A stretch of DNA of 60,334 nucleotides from Bacteroidaceae bacterium. GTDB taxonomy: Bacteria > Bacteroidota > Bacteroidia > Bacteroidales > Bacteroidaceae. Made by a program: the position numbers and the translations under genes. The notes under the pieces were generated by a model. It ran no database searches. It was not told the origin of the DNA and saw nothing but the letters and a program-made list of their open reading frames with translations. Positions 27,662 to 36,441 of the stretch are shown piece by piece. Each line of letters opens with the position of its first letter. Within the stretch, counting starts at the first letter, position 1. Where the stretch lies: positions 1 through 60,334 of the forward strand of contig CAAGNV010000021.1 of the NCBI GenBank assembly GCA_900771425.1. The letters are read 5' to 3'.

Positions 27662-27691
27662 TTGTCAGTTATCAATAAATTCTTACCTTTG
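27662..27691 (+). promoter_or_regulatory. Promoter of tRNA-Asn
   Basis: TTG at 27662-27664 and TACCTTTG at 27684-27691 are 19 bases apart, and the tRNA 5' end is 12 bases downstream. Confidence 0.75.
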
Positions 27692-27703
27692 CACTCGCAA
27701 CCC

Positions 27704-27777
27704 GCTTCAGTAGCTCAGTTGGTTAGAGCACATGACTGTTAATCATGGGGTCGTTGGTTCAAGCCCATCCTGAAGCG
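27704..27777 (+). tRNA. tRNA-Asn (GTT anticodon)
   Basis: The 74-base cloverleaf has acceptor stem GCTTCAG/CTGAAGC, D arm with AGTTGGTTA, anticodon stem CATGA/TCATG around loop CTGTTAA (anticodon GTT), and T loop TTCAAGC. The T stem GTTGG/CCATC contains a U-U mismatch. Genomic sequence after the discriminator G is CAA, so the CCA end is not encoded. Confidence 0.95.
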
Positions 27778-27785
27778 CAAATATG

Positions 27786-27813
27786 AAGTCCACTCGCAGC
27801 AGTGGACTTTTTT
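27786..27813 (+). terminator. Rho-independent terminator after tRNA-Asn
   Basis: AAGTCCACT (27786-27794) pairs with AGTGGACTT (27801-27809), loop CGCAGC, followed by a T run to 27813. It shows that a longer comEC frame starting at 27783 is not the real start. Confidence 0.9.
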
Positions 27814-27836
27814 GTTTATCAACCTCCTATTTTGCA

Positions 27837-29339
27837 ATGAGACTGACGACGACAACTCCCGTAATGATAACGACCGTGTCGATTGTGGCGGGCATCATGC
27901 TGTGCGATGGCCTGATGCCGTTCATCGACATAGAACTCTGGGAGTTATTGGCCGTCGCAGTCGTATGGCTGATAGCACTGTACTTGCTGAACAAGAAGGA
28001 AACTCCTAAACCATTTTTGATGGCAACGATGTTGATGGCCATGACCATCGGGACGCTTTGTTATACCTATAAATATGAAGTTATCAGGTATGGGGCAAAG
28101 ACAGCAAGTCAGCATTTCGGCGGAGTCATCACCGACAAGCCACAGCGTAAGGCAAAGACATGGGCGGTGACATTCAGGACTGACGAGGGCGACCGCATGA
28201 TGGCGTACCTTGCGCCCGATTATGAACCACAAAAGGGCGATTCCATCGAACTTTTCTGCCCTTACGGTGCCGAACCGACGTGCTTAAAAGACAACCCCGA
28301 CAGTACTTATTCAGAGTATCGCGACTATCTGTTCCATTCCGGCATTTCAGCCACCATGTATTCGCCTTCGGGGCAGTGGCAGGTAACGGGGCGTCACCGC
28401 CCGTATGGTTTGATAGAGAGGTTGCAGGCATTGCAGTCAGAGATGGTCGGGCACTATGCCGAATCAGGATTCCGTGGTGACGAAGGTGCCATCATTGCTG
28501 CGATAACCACTGGCGACAAAAGCATGCTGAGCAAGGACCTGAGGCAGCAATATTCGCTTGCAGGAGTGGCACACGTACTGGCACTTTCCGGTTTCCACCT
28601 CACCATCATCTGCGGACTGATAGAACTGCTGATAATTGGACGTCTGCCACGCCGCCAATGGAAAATCTGGGGCAGAGGCATCACACTGGTAGCCATCGGT
28701 GCATTTACCGTCATGGCAGGCAGTCCGCCGTCGCTCGTCAGGGCAGCCATCATGTGCGGCATAGTCATCGTATCGAGCATGGTCCGGCACGAAAATAATC
28801 CGATGAATTCGTTGTTTTTGGCGATTTTGCTGATGACGATATTCAAGCCCATGATACTCTTCGACGTAGGATTTCAGTTGTCCGTAATGTCGATGCTCGG
28901 ACTGGTCACAGTCGGCAGTTTTCTGAAAAAGGCAGTGCCGGTACAGTCATGGTGGCTGAGGCAGATTTGGGGCATCGCATATACAACCATGGCAAGCACC
29001 CTGTTCACACTTCCGCTCATATCCTACTACTTCGGTTCAGTGCCACTCATGTCGCTGTTCAGCAACCTGGTAGTGCCTACATTGACCATAGTCATGATAG
29101 GCATGGCGGCGCTTTGGTGGATATTGACTCCGATCACTGCCGTGCAGGACTTGATAGGCGACGTACTGACCTACACCGTACGGTTGATGAACCAGTTTAC
29201 ACATTGGATTTCCTCGATGGATTGGGCAATTCTCACATTACGCAGCACACTCGTAGGCGTCGTTCTTGAGTACCTCCTGCTCGGCATACTGCTCTGCCTC
29301 GCCACCTTATTATATAAAAGGCTCAACCCCATACGATAG
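27837..29339 (+). CDS. comEC: ComEC/Rec2-family DNA uptake channel
   Basis: ComEC forms the inner-membrane channel for single-stranded DNA in natural transformation. The 500-residue protein has N-terminal membrane helices, a DUF4131/OB-like soluble part (about residues 70-180), and the Competence domain. That domain has GDEGAIIAAITTGDKSML, the signature AGVAHVLALSGFHLTIICGL, and helices containing SPPSLVRAAIMCGIV. The C-terminal beta-lactamase-like domain of longer ComEC proteins is absent. The ATG at 27837 lies after the tRNA terminator. Confidence 0.9.
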   Translation: MRLTTTTPVMITTVSIVAGIMLCDGLMPFIDIELWELLAVAVVWLIALYLLNKKETPKPFLMATMLMAMTIGTLCYTYKYEVIRYGAKTASQHFGGVITDKPQRKAKTWAVTFRTDEGDRMMAYLAPDYEPQKGDSIELFCPYGAEPTCLKDNPDSTYSEYRDYLFHSGISATMYSPSGQWQVTGRHRPYGLIERLQALQSEMVGHYAESGFRGDEGAIIAAITTGDKSMLSKDLRQQYSLAGVAHVLALSGFHLTIICGLIELLIIGRLPRRQWKIWGRGITLVAIGAFTVMAGSPPSLVRAAIMCGIVIVSSMVRHENNPMNSLFLAILLMTIFKPMILFDVGFQLSVMSMLGLVTVGSFLKKAVPVQSWWLRQIWGIAYTTMASTLFTLPLISYYFGSVPLMSLFSNLVVPTLTIVMIGMAALWWILTPITAVQDLIGDVLTYTVRLMNQFTHWISSMDWAILTLRSTLVGVVLEYLLLGILLCLATLLYKRLNPIR

Positions 29340-29400
29340 CCACTCACCACACCGATACATCATCGCCACACCCAGCGCACAAGACAAAAAATCACAGCGA

Positions 29401-29470
29401 AAAGTAAAGAAAATCACCAAAATAGTTTGCCAATTCAGAAAAAAGTAGTTACTTTGCCAACATAATCAGC
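29401..29470 (+). repeat. 70-bp direct repeat carrying a promoter, left copy
   Basis: The segment beginning AAAGTAAAGAAAATCACCAA and ending AATCAGC is repeated with a few changes at 30136-30205. It includes a TTTG element and a TTACTTTG -7 element, with the MNT gene starting three bases after it. Confidence 0.9.
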
Positions 29471-29472
29471 GT

Positions 29473-29796
29473 ATGACCAAGAAACAAGAACAAATACTCG
29501 CCGGCATCAAACAGAGCCTAAAAGACACATTACCAGACAACGGTAGTGCGGTGCTCTATGGGTCACAGGCAAGAGGCGACAGCCACAACGGATCGGACTG
29601 GGACATACTTATCATCGTTGACAAACAGAGAGTTACCCTGACCGAAAACACCACCATCACTTACCCGCTGGTAATGCTCGGCTGGACATACGGCGTAGAA
29701 ATCAATCCTATCTTATACACTCGCCAAGAGTGGAACGCCAACCGCAATACTCCATTCCATGAAAACGTGGAGCGTGACGGAATCAAGATAGCATAA
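29473..29796 (+). CDS. MNT-type nucleotidyltransferase of a MNT-HEPN pair
   Basis: This 107-residue minimal nucleotidyltransferase has the signature LYGSQARGDSHNGSDWDILI (about residues 28-47), i.e. GS-x-RGD with the metal-binding SDWD. A further acidic residue is in GVEINPI. In known MNT-HEPN systems the nucleotidyltransferase is the antitoxin and AMPylates the HEPN toxin. The HEPN gene follows after TAA TAC TCA ATG in the same frame. The cassette is bounded by 70-bp direct repeats that each contain a promoter. Confidence 0.88.
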   Translation: MTKKQEQILAGIKQSLKDTLPDNGSAVLYGSQARGDSHNGSDWDILIIVDKQRVTLTENTTITYPLVMLGWTYGVEINPILYTRQEWNANRNTPFHENVERDGIKIA

Positions 29797-29802
29797 TACT
29801 CA

Positions 29803-30117
29803 ATGTTGGAGAGCAAATTGTTTGATTTAGCCGCCAACCGTTATTATTATGCCTGTTTCCATGCCATTCAGGGATTGTTCATCCACGACAGATTATCAAG
29901 TCACACCCACAGGGGACTGCATCAGACACTGGGAATGAACTACGTAAAAGAGGGAAAATTTGATCCTCAATTGAGTGGTTTCCTTCGTACAATGGAGCAA
30001 TTGCGGGAAAAAGCAGACTATAATTGTGCTTATGACGTGACCGAAGACGAGGTGGCAGAAATGCGCCAGCCATCTCACGACATAATTGAAACAGTGAAAC
30101 AAATGATTGCGCAATAA
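29803..30117 (+). CDS. HEPN domain protein (probable toxin, short N-terminus)
   Basis: The 104-residue protein has the HEPN core NRYYYACFHAIQGLFI and a candidate R-x5-H nuclease motif in RLSSHTH (near residue 29), then helices to residue 100. The usual first helix of about 15-20 residues before the NRxYYA segment is nearly absent. The frame upstream is closed by the MNT stop codon at 29794, so no longer ATG start exists. The protein may be a degraded or minimal HEPN, or may use the MNT protein's C-terminus for folding. Confidence 0.8.
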   Translation: MLESKLFDLAANRYYYACFHAIQGLFIHDRLSSHTHRGLHQTLGMNYVKEGKFDPQLSGFLRTMEQLREKADYNCAYDVTEDEVAEMRQPSHDIIETVKQMIAQ

Positions 30118-30135
30118 GTGGCAAATCAATCAATA

Positions 30136-30205
30136 AAAGTAAAGAAAATCACCAAAATAATTTGCCAATTCAGAAAAAGTGCGTACATTTGCAACCGAAA
30201 TCAGC
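30136..30205 (+). repeat. 70-bp direct repeat carrying a promoter, right copy
   Basis: This copy matches 29401-29470 at most positions, including ATTTGCCAATTCAGAAAAA and the ending AAATCAGC. It supplies the promoter of the tryptophan leader. Confidence 0.9.
30161..30191 (+). promoter_or_regulatory. Promoter of the tryptophan-leader/trpB transcript
   Basis: TTTG at 30161-30164 and TACATTTG at 30184-30191 are separated by 19 bases. The expected start is near 30197. Confidence 0.8.
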
Positions 30206-30244
30206 ACGTCGTACTGACGTTTAACAGTTAAATACAAGCAAAAG

Positions 30245-30295
30245 ATGAATAGAATATCTCAAAACGCATGGTGGTGGCAAAGCTCAAGATTCTAA
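30245..30295 (+). CDS. Tryptophan-codon leader peptide (attenuation)
   Basis: This 16-codon frame (ATG 30245, TAA 30293) encodes MNRISQNAWWWQSSRF. The three consecutive TGG codons are at 30269-30277. It is followed by a strong terminator and then by a tryptophan synthase beta gene, the classical arrangement for Trp-tRNA-sensing attenuation. The link between leader and gene product is internally consistent, which supports the parallel tyrosine leader at 19495. Confidence 0.93.
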   Translation: MNRISQNAWWWQSSRF

Positions 30296-30311
30296 CAGTC
30301 GTGAGTCACTA

Positions 30312-30375
30312 AGGCGTATGCAGATATTCCAAATGCAAGATACAGAGCCTGTCGTACTTACGACAGGCTTTTTTT
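30312..30375 (+). terminator. Trp attenuator
   Basis: The terminator stem AGCCTGTCGT (30346-30355) with ACGACAGGCT (30360-30369), loop ACTT, is followed by seven T (30369-30375). A competing bulged helix is possible: AGGC (30312-30315) with GCCT (30347-30350), GTAT (30316-30319) with ATAC (30340-30343), and GCA (30320-30322) with TGC (30334-30336). The terminator is certain; the antiterminator is a proposal. Confidence 0.88.
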
Positions 30376-30474
30376 CAAGTATCAGGCACAACCACCGCAA
30401 AACCCGAAAAAGAGCCTTCAGGCTCGAAACCCGGGAAGAGCCACGGAGGCGTAACAAACTAAATACAAACAAAT

Positions 30475-31845
30475 ATGAGCACAAGACAAAAACGCTATTT
30501 CCTCAGCGAAGACGAACTGCCACGTCAGTGGTACAACATCCAGGCAGACATGGTCAACAAACCAATGCTACCGCTGAACCCGCAGACAAAGAAACCAGTA
30601 ACACCCGAAGACCTCTCGCAAGTATTCTGCGAAGAGTGCTCACGCCAGGAACTCAACACCACCGACGCATGGATTGACATTCCGGACGAAGTACGCGAGA
30701 TGTATAAATACTACCGCAGCACGCCACTCGTACGAGCCTACGGACTCGAAAAAGCACTCGGCACACCCGCACACATCTACTTCAAGAACGAGAGCGTAAG
30801 CCCAATCGGCAGCCACAAGCTCAACTCTGCACTCGCACAGGCTTACTATGCAAAGAAAGAAGGCGTGACCAACATCACCACCGAGACCGGAGCCGGACAA
30901 TGGGGCGCAGCACTGTCATACGCAGCAAAAGTATTCGGACTCGAAGCCGCTGTATATCAGGTAAAAATCAGTTACGAGCAGAAACCATACCGACGCAGCA
31001 TCATGCAGACATTCGGCGCACAGGTAACACCGTCGCCATCAATGTCAACACGCGCCGGCAAGGACATCCTGACCAAGACACCAAACTGCCAGGGCTCGCT
31101 CGGAACGGCAATCAGCGAAGCAGTAGAACTGGCACGCACCACACCAAACTGCAAGTACGTGCTCGGTTCAGTACTCAGCCACGTAACACTGCACCAGACA
31201 GTCATCGGACTCGAAGCCGAGAAACAGATGGAGATGGCAGGCGAATACCCAGACATCGTCATCGGATGTTTCGGAGGCGGCAGCAACTTCGGCGGAATCT
31301 GCTTCCCATTCATGCGCCACACCATCAAGGAAGGCCGCAAGACACGCTACATAGCAGCCGAACCGGCATCATGTCCGAAACTGACAAAAGGCGTGTTCCA
31401 GTACGACTTCGGCGACGAGGCAGGCTACACACCGATGCTCCCAATGTTCACACTCGGCCATAAATTCATGCCAGCCAACATCCACGCAGGCGGACTCCGC
31501 TACCACGGAGCAGGCGTCATCGTCAGCCAACTCCTCAAGGACGGACTGATGGAAGCCGTTGACATCAAGCAACTCGACAGCTTCGAGGCCGGAATGCTCT
31601 TTGCCAAGAGCGAAGGCATCATACCAGCACCAGAGTCATGCCACGCCATCGCCGCAGCCATCAACGAAGCCAAGGCATGCATCGAAACCGGCGAAGAGAA
31701 AGTCATACTGTTCAACCTCTCAGGTCACGGACTCATCGACATGGCAGCCTACGACCAGTATCTCAGCGGAAACCTCCAGAACTACGAAGTGCCGGACGAA
31801 CTCATCGAGCAAAACGTCAGCCAACTGGAACAAATCATAAAGTAA
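30475..31845 (+). CDS. trpB: Tryptophan synthase beta chain, TrpB2 type
   Basis: TrpB condenses indole with serine using pyridoxal phosphate. The 456-residue protein is the longer TrpB2 type, which usually works without TrpA. The PLP lysine lies in SPIGSHKLNSALAQAYYAKK (about residue 113), preceded by YRSTPLVRAYGLE. The phosphate-binding loop is GCFGGGSNFGG, and GHGLIDMAAYD lies near the C-terminus. No trpA or other trp gene is adjacent, which suggests indole salvage. Expression should be controlled by the Trp leader and attenuator at 30245-30375. Confidence 0.93.
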   Translation: MSTRQKRYFLSEDELPRQWYNIQADMVNKPMLPLNPQTKKPVTPEDLSQVFCEECSRQELNTTDAWIDIPDEVREMYKYYRSTPLVRAYGLEKALGTPAHIYFKNESVSPIGSHKLNSALAQAYYAKKEGVTNITTETGAGQWGAALSYAAKVFGLEAAVYQVKISYEQKPYRRSIMQTFGAQVTPSPSMSTRAGKDILTKTPNCQGSLGTAISEAVELARTTPNCKYVLGSVLSHVTLHQTVIGLEAEKQMEMAGEYPDIVIGCFGGGSNFGGICFPFMRHTIKEGRKTRYIAAEPASCPKLTKGVFQYDFGDEAGYTPMLPMFTLGHKFMPANIHAGGLRYHGAGVIVSQLLKDGLMEAVDIKQLDSFEAGMLFAKSEGIIPAPESCHAIAAAINEAKACIETGEEKVILFNLSGHGLIDMAAYDQYLSGNLQNYEVPDELIEQNVSQLEQIIK

Positions 31846-31980
31846 TTCAACCCTCGCTGGGTTCCTTGCTCAGTTTGCGACGAAGATTGGTCATCTCAGT
31901 TTGCGACGACTCGGCGTTTATACCGACAAAGGAGTTTACAGTCTCTTCTTCGCATACTCAGAACCTACCTATACAGAAAT

Positions 31981-32048
31981 GAGAGCTTAGAGATTAGAGT
32001 GGAGAGAACCATCCAGATGGTGCTCCAAGCTCTACTCTCTAAGCTCTC
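31981..32048. repeat. 68-base hairpin after trpB
   Basis: GAGAGCTTAGAGA (31981-31993) pairs perfectly with 32036-32048. Inside, GGAG pairs with CTCC, and ACCATC pairs with GATGGT around a two-base loop. It resembles the TTAGAG iterations of the men-cluster repeats and could end the trpB transcript. Confidence 0.7.
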
Positions 32049-32251
32049 TTTCGTAAGGACAAGGCCACGATACGTCATACGTCTTTCGTGCAGGGTGACA
32101 CCTTGCAATAGTAAATTTAAGGAGAAATTTGGAATCAAGCAAATATCATAGAGTATATTGTGAATTTTGAGGTTTTCAGCCAATCGTGCCCAATTGCATA
32201 ATTATGCATTTTTACCAGTCTCACCTCATACATTTTACTCCTACGAAAAAC

Positions 32252-32351
32252 GCAGCCAAATCTTCGGGTCAGAAGAACCAAATCTTATCGCCCGAAGAAC
32301 CAAATCTTATCGCCATAAGAACCAAATCTTACGGTCCGAAGATTTGGCTGC
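32252..32351 (+). repeat. Dispersed 22-bp-period palindromic element, copy 2 (100 bp)
   Basis: Four 22-bp units start at 32252, 32274, 32296 and 32318 and share a CCAAATCTT core. The element ends with a 12-base inverted end. The terminal 16 bases (GCAGCCAAATCTTCGG, 32252-32267) are perfectly inverted at 32336-32351. Architecture and length are identical to copy 3; similarity to copy 3 continues rightward to about 32410. Confidence 0.93.
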
Positions 32352-32519
32352 ATTTTTACCCACATCTAACTATTATGATTATCAACAACATACGCAAACC
32401 CGTTTTTACCACTCTGTCTGCCCATTTACAGCCGAAAATACCTATGCATAATTATGCATCGAATGAATAATTATGCAAGATTCGCCTGTGCTCAACTTGC
32501 AGTGGTTTCGGAAATTGGT

Positions 32520-32668
32520 AGTTTAGTGGTTTAGTGGTTTGGTGGTTTAGTTGTTTGGTGGTTTAGTAGATAAGTGATTTGGAAAAGTTACCGCAGCAAT
32601 ACAAACAACCAATGGCAATATCCCAAATGACCAAACAACTAAACCACCAAACAACTAAACCACCAAAT
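32520..32668. repeat. Octamer tandem repeat with long inverted copy
   Basis: TTTAGTGG/TTTGGTGG-type octamers run from 32520 to 32582. The reverse complement follows at 32624-32668. 32541-32566 is perfectly complementary to 32639-32664, and the pairing extends a few bases further, giving a stem of about 30 bp with a loop of about 70 bases. Confidence 0.9.
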
Positions 32669-32866
32669 GCACACTCAGGATGACAAAAAACGACATCTGT
32701 CAACAACAAGCAACTCCGCTGTCAAGCATTTAACATATTTTTGGCAAAAAGAGCCAATTTGTATAAAAACTGCATATTTATAAACAAAAAGTGCCCAATA
32801 TGTAACAAAATGTGCCTTTATGCAAACTTTATTCTTAAAAAACCTTTATTTCTATTTTTTTTTGAT

Positions 32867-32874
32867 TATCTTTG
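32867..32874 (+). promoter_or_regulatory. -7 element for the susC operon
   Basis: TATCTTTG matches TAnnTTTG. A clear TTTG partner at the right distance is lacking. The transcript would carry a 5' leader of about 240 bases without any obvious riboswitch. Confidence 0.55.
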
Positions 32875-33117
32875 CACCCGACTATGAACATTTGTGCACA
32901 TAAAAATGCATAATTTGTACTGAAAGACACAATCACGTCTTCAAAAGTCATAATTGCGCCTATATATAATATAAGGTGTAAACAAAAGCCGAATAAGATA
33001 CCTAAAAACGCATAAAACGTAACGAAAGGATTGAATCAGATAAAGTGAAAAATAAAAGCAGAAATAATATCTAACAAATAACATTGTATTAACCAAACTA
33101 TTTAAAAACAAAACAGA

Positions 33118-36100
33118 ATGAGAAACAGATTATTGTTCTTCCTTACTTGCATGATGTTATCAGCAAGTATCGCATTCGCCCAGACACAAGTGTCAGGTAC
33201 AATCGTTTCTAAGACAGACGGTGAACCAGTAATCGGTGCAGCCATCAAGGTTTTAGGCACAAGTATCGGTACAGTGTCAGACGCGAACGGACGCTTCAAT
33301 CTCAATGTTCCAGCAGGATCAAAGCAGGCAGAAGTATCTTACGTAGGTATGACTACGCAGACCGTCACACTCAAGAACGGCATGCGTATAGTTATGGAAG
33401 AAAGCGTTCAGGCAATTGACCAGGTAATGGTTATCGCCTATGGTACACAGAAAAAGAGCGCTTTCACAGGTTCAGCAGCAGTTGTCGATGCAAAGGAAAT
33501 CGGCAAGGTACAGGTAACCAATGCAATCGACGCATTGAAGGGTAAGGCATCAGGTATCCAGATCTACACAGCATCAGGTCAGCCAGGCGAAACCCCTACA
33601 ATCCGTATCCGTGGTGTCAACTCAATCTTCGCAGGCAACGACCCATTGCTCGTTGTCGATGGTTCTCCATACGACGGTTCATTCAACGACATCAACCCTG
33701 CTGACGTTGAGAACATCACAGTATTGAAGGACGCTGCTTCATCTGCACTTTACGGTGCACGTGGTGGTAACGGTGTCATCCTCATCACTACCAAGGCAGG
33801 CAAGCGCGGCGAAAACTCAAAGATCACAGTTGACGCAAAGTGGGGTGCAAACTCAAAGGCAACTCCTAACCACGAGACAGTAAGCAGCCCAGAGAAGTAC
33901 TACGAAATGTGGTACACAGGACTCAACAACTATGCTAAGGTTGCACAGAACATGAACGACCTCCAGGCATGGCAGTGGGCAAACAACAACCTCATCGACG
34001 GTACTGCAGGTCTCGGCTACAACGTGTTCACAACACCAGAAGGCCAGTACCTCATCGGACAGAACGGCAAGCTCAACCCTAACGCAACACTCGGCAGAAT
34101 CGTTACAAACAACGGTCAGCAGTACCTCATCACACCAGACGACTGGACAGACGAGACATACCGTAACAGCCTCCGTCAGGAATACACAGTTACAGCAACA
34201 GGTTCAACTGAAAAGGGCAGCTATTACCTGTCAGCAGACTACCTCAGCAACGACGGTATCACTTATGCATCAGACTACGAGCGCTTCACAAGCCGTCTGA
34301 AGGCAGACTACATGATCAAGCCATGGTTGAAGGTTATCGGCAACATGTCATACTCTCACACAGACCGCAACTACCTTCAGGACGACGGTAGCAGCGGATC
34401 ATCAGGCAACGCATTCGCACTCACTTCAGGTATCGCTCCAATCTACCCAATGTACATCCGCGATGCACAGGGCAACAAGATTTTCGACCAGGCATCAGGC
34501 ATCAACCTCTACGACTTCGGTGACCGTAGCGTCAACGGACTCTACCGTCCATACCTCTCACAGGCAAACCCAGTAGCAGGCAACCTCCTCGATACAAACA
34601 ACTCTAACGGCAATTCGTTCAACGGCACAGGTACAATCGAAATCACACTGCCATTCGGATTCAAGTTCACTTCAATCAACAACGTTTACCTCCGCGAATC
34701 ACGCCAGACAAACACTACTAACCCATTCTTCGGTCAGTATGCTTCATCAGACGGTATCGTTTACAAGTATCACACACGTTCATTCACACAGAACTACCAG
34801 CAGCGTCTGAACTGGCACCAGCAGTTCGGCCTCAACGACATCGAAGTGATGCTCGGTCACGAATACTACAAGTACAACTACGCATACCTCTACGGTCACC
34901 GCACAAAGCAGTTCTCACCAGACAACAAGGAACTCGCAGGTGCAGTAATCGCAGTAACCAACAGCTCATACACATCTGACTACAACACAGAGTCATGGCT
35001 CGGACGTGCAATGTACAACTACGACGAGAAGTACTTCGGCTCAATCTCAGCAATGCGCCAGGCATCATCACGCTTCGCCAAGGACGACGGACGCTGGTGG
35101 GGTACATTCTGGTCATTCGGTGCAGGCTGGCTCATCAACAAGGAAAAGTGGTTCAACGTATCATGGATTGACGAATTGAAGCTCAAGGCATCTTACGGTG
35201 AAAACGGTAACGACCTCGTCGACGACCACCTCTTCACAAACCGCTACTCTATCGTAAACGCAAACGACGAAGTGTCAATCGTTCCTTCAACAACAATGAA
35301 GAACCTCGACATCACTTGGGAAAAGAACTGCAAGTTCAACACAGGTATCGACTTCTCACTCTTCAAGGGTCGCCTCAGCGGTACTGTTGAATACTATCGC
35401 AACACAACCAAGGACATGCTCTTCTCATTCCCACTTCCTCCAACACTCGGTTTCACAAACTACTACACCAACATCGGTGATATGGTTAACGACGGTTTCG
35501 AATTCGACCTCCGCGGCGACATCATCCAGAGCAAGGACCTCACTTGGTCAGCATACGTAAACCTCACAACCAACCACAACGAAATCACACGCCTGCCACA
35601 AGAGCGTAAGACTATGCACCTCGCATACGAAAACGCAGATGGTTTCTCATCAGGCAGCTTCTTCTATGCAGAAGGCTATTCACGCTACACATACTATACA
35701 AAGAAGTATGCAGGCGTATGTAACCAGGCTGACGTTGACAACAGCGACGGCGCACTGACAGCAGCAGACCTCGGTAAGGCAATGTACTGGAAGACCATCT
35801 TCAAGACAAACGAAGACGGCAAGCAGCTCGACGAAGACGGCAACATCGCATCAGAGACACAGAAGAACCCTGTAGCAATCGGCCGTGAAAAGACAGTCAA
35901 CGCAGGCGAAGCAGACTACTACCTCGCAGGCGACGTGCTCCCTGACGTTTACGGTGGTTTCGGTACATCAGTCAACTTCAAGGGCTTCGACTTCTCAATC
36001 GACTTCCAGTATCAGCTCGGCGGTAAGGTTTACGATGGCACATACGCAAGCCTCATGGGTATCGACGCAGGTCACGCATTCTCACCAGACATGCTCAATG

Positions 36101-36420
36101 CATGGACTCCTGAGAACACCAACTCAAACATCCCACGCCTCCAGTACAACGACTCATATACAAACTACGGAAGCGACCGATTCCTCACAAATGCATCTTA
36201 TCTTTCACTTGCAAACATCACACTCGGATACACATTGCCAAGCAAGCTCACTTCACGCCTCGGTCTCGGCAGCGTAAGAGTGTATGCAGTAGCTGACAAC
36301 GTATGGACATGGTCAAAGCGTCAGGGTCTCGACCCACGCCAGAGCATCACAGGAAGCAACACAGGTTCATACTATTCTTCTATCCGCACTATCTCAGGTG
36401 GTATTTCTTTAACATTCTAA
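33118..36420 (+). CDS. SusC-type TonB-dependent outer-membrane transporter
   Basis: The 1100-residue protein has a signal peptide (to about residue 21, AFAQ) and an N-terminal CarboxypepD_reg-like domain (VSGTIVSKTDGEPVIGAAIKV; residues 24-95). A TonB-box/plug domain follows with GKASGIQIYT, IRIRGVNSI, DPLLVVDG and ALYGARGGNGVILITTK, then a 22-strand barrel ending in SLTF. It imports large solutes with energy from TonB, paired with the SusD lipoprotein whose gene follows 21 bases later. There are no glycoside hydrolases or a hybrid regulator near it; the locus instead contains a secreted C10 peptidase, so peptides are the likely substrate. Confidence 0.95.
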   Translation: MRNRLLFFLTCMMLSASIAFAQTQVSGTIVSKTDGEPVIGAAIKVLGTSIGTVSDANGRFNLNVPAGSKQAEVSYVGMTTQTVTLKNGMRIVMEESVQAIDQVMVIAYGTQKKSAFTGSAAVVDAKEIGKVQVTNAIDALKGKASGIQIYTASGQPGETPTIRIRGVNSIFAGNDPLLVVDGSPYDGSFNDINPADVENITVLKDAASSALYGARGGNGVILITTKAGKRGENSKITVDAKWGANSKATPNHETVSSPEKYYEMWYTGLNNYAKVAQNMNDLQAWQWANNNLIDGTAGLGYNVFTTPEGQYLIGQNGKLNPNATLGRIVTNNGQQYLITPDDWTDETYRNSLRQEYTVTATGSTEKGSYYLSADYLSNDGITYASDYERFTSRLKADYMIKPWLKVIGNMSYSHTDRNYLQDDGSSGSSGNAFALTSGIAPIYPMYIRDAQGNKIFDQASGINLYDFGDRSVNGLYRPYLSQANPVAGNLLDTNNSNGNSFNGTGTIEITLPFGFKFTSINNVYLRESRQTNTTNPFFGQYASSDGIVYKYHTRSFTQNYQQRLNWHQQFGLNDIEVMLGHEYYKYNYAYLYGHRTKQFSPDNKELAGAVIAVTNSSYTSDYNTESWLGRAMYNYDEKYFGSISAMRQASSRFAKDDGRWWGTFWSFGAGWLINKEKWFNVSWIDELKLKASYGENGNDLVDDHLFTNRYSIVNANDEVSIVPSTTMKNLDITWEKNCKFNTGIDFSLFKGRLSGTVEYYRNTTKDMLFSFPLPPTLGFTNYYTNIGDMVNDGFEFDLRGDIIQSKDLTWSAYVNLTTNHNEITRLPQERKTMHLAYENADGFSSGSFFYAEGYSRYTYYTKKYAGVCNQADVDNSDGALTAADLGKAMYWKTIFKTNEDGKQLDEDGNIASETQKNPVAIGREKTVNAGEADYYLAGDVLPDVYGGFGTSVNFKGFDFSIDFQYQLGGKVYDGTYASLMGIDAGHAFSPDMLNAWTPENTNSNIPRLQYNDSYTNYGSDRFLTNASYLSLANITLGYTLPSKLTSRLGLGSVRVYAVADNVWTWSKRQGLDPRQSITGSNTGSYYSSIRTISGGISLTF

Positions 36421-36441
36421 AATATAAGGAGGAAATCATAT

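Larger units (their letters stand above)
31846..33117. other. Long repeat-rich intergenic region between trpB and susC
   Basis: No convincing gene was seen in 1.27 kb. It holds a 15-bp direct repeat CTCAGTTTGCGACGA (31869 and 31895), a 68-base hairpin (31981-32048), ATAATTATGCAT palindromes (about 32196 and 32447), copy 2 of the dispersed 22-bp element, a large inverted octamer repeat (32520-32668), an AT-rich tract, and a susC promoter with a leader of about 240 bases. Confidence 0.8.

Noticed and set aside
27783..27836. N-terminal extension of ComEC
   Set aside because: It coincides with the tRNA-Asn terminator hairpin.
32167..32470. Two frames of about 94 codons over element copy 2
   Set aside because: The peptides are translations of the 22-bp repeat and its flanks.
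32875..33117. Riboswitch in the long susC leader
   Set aside because: No conserved riboswitch core or terminator was recognisable; it reads as plain AT-rich leader.
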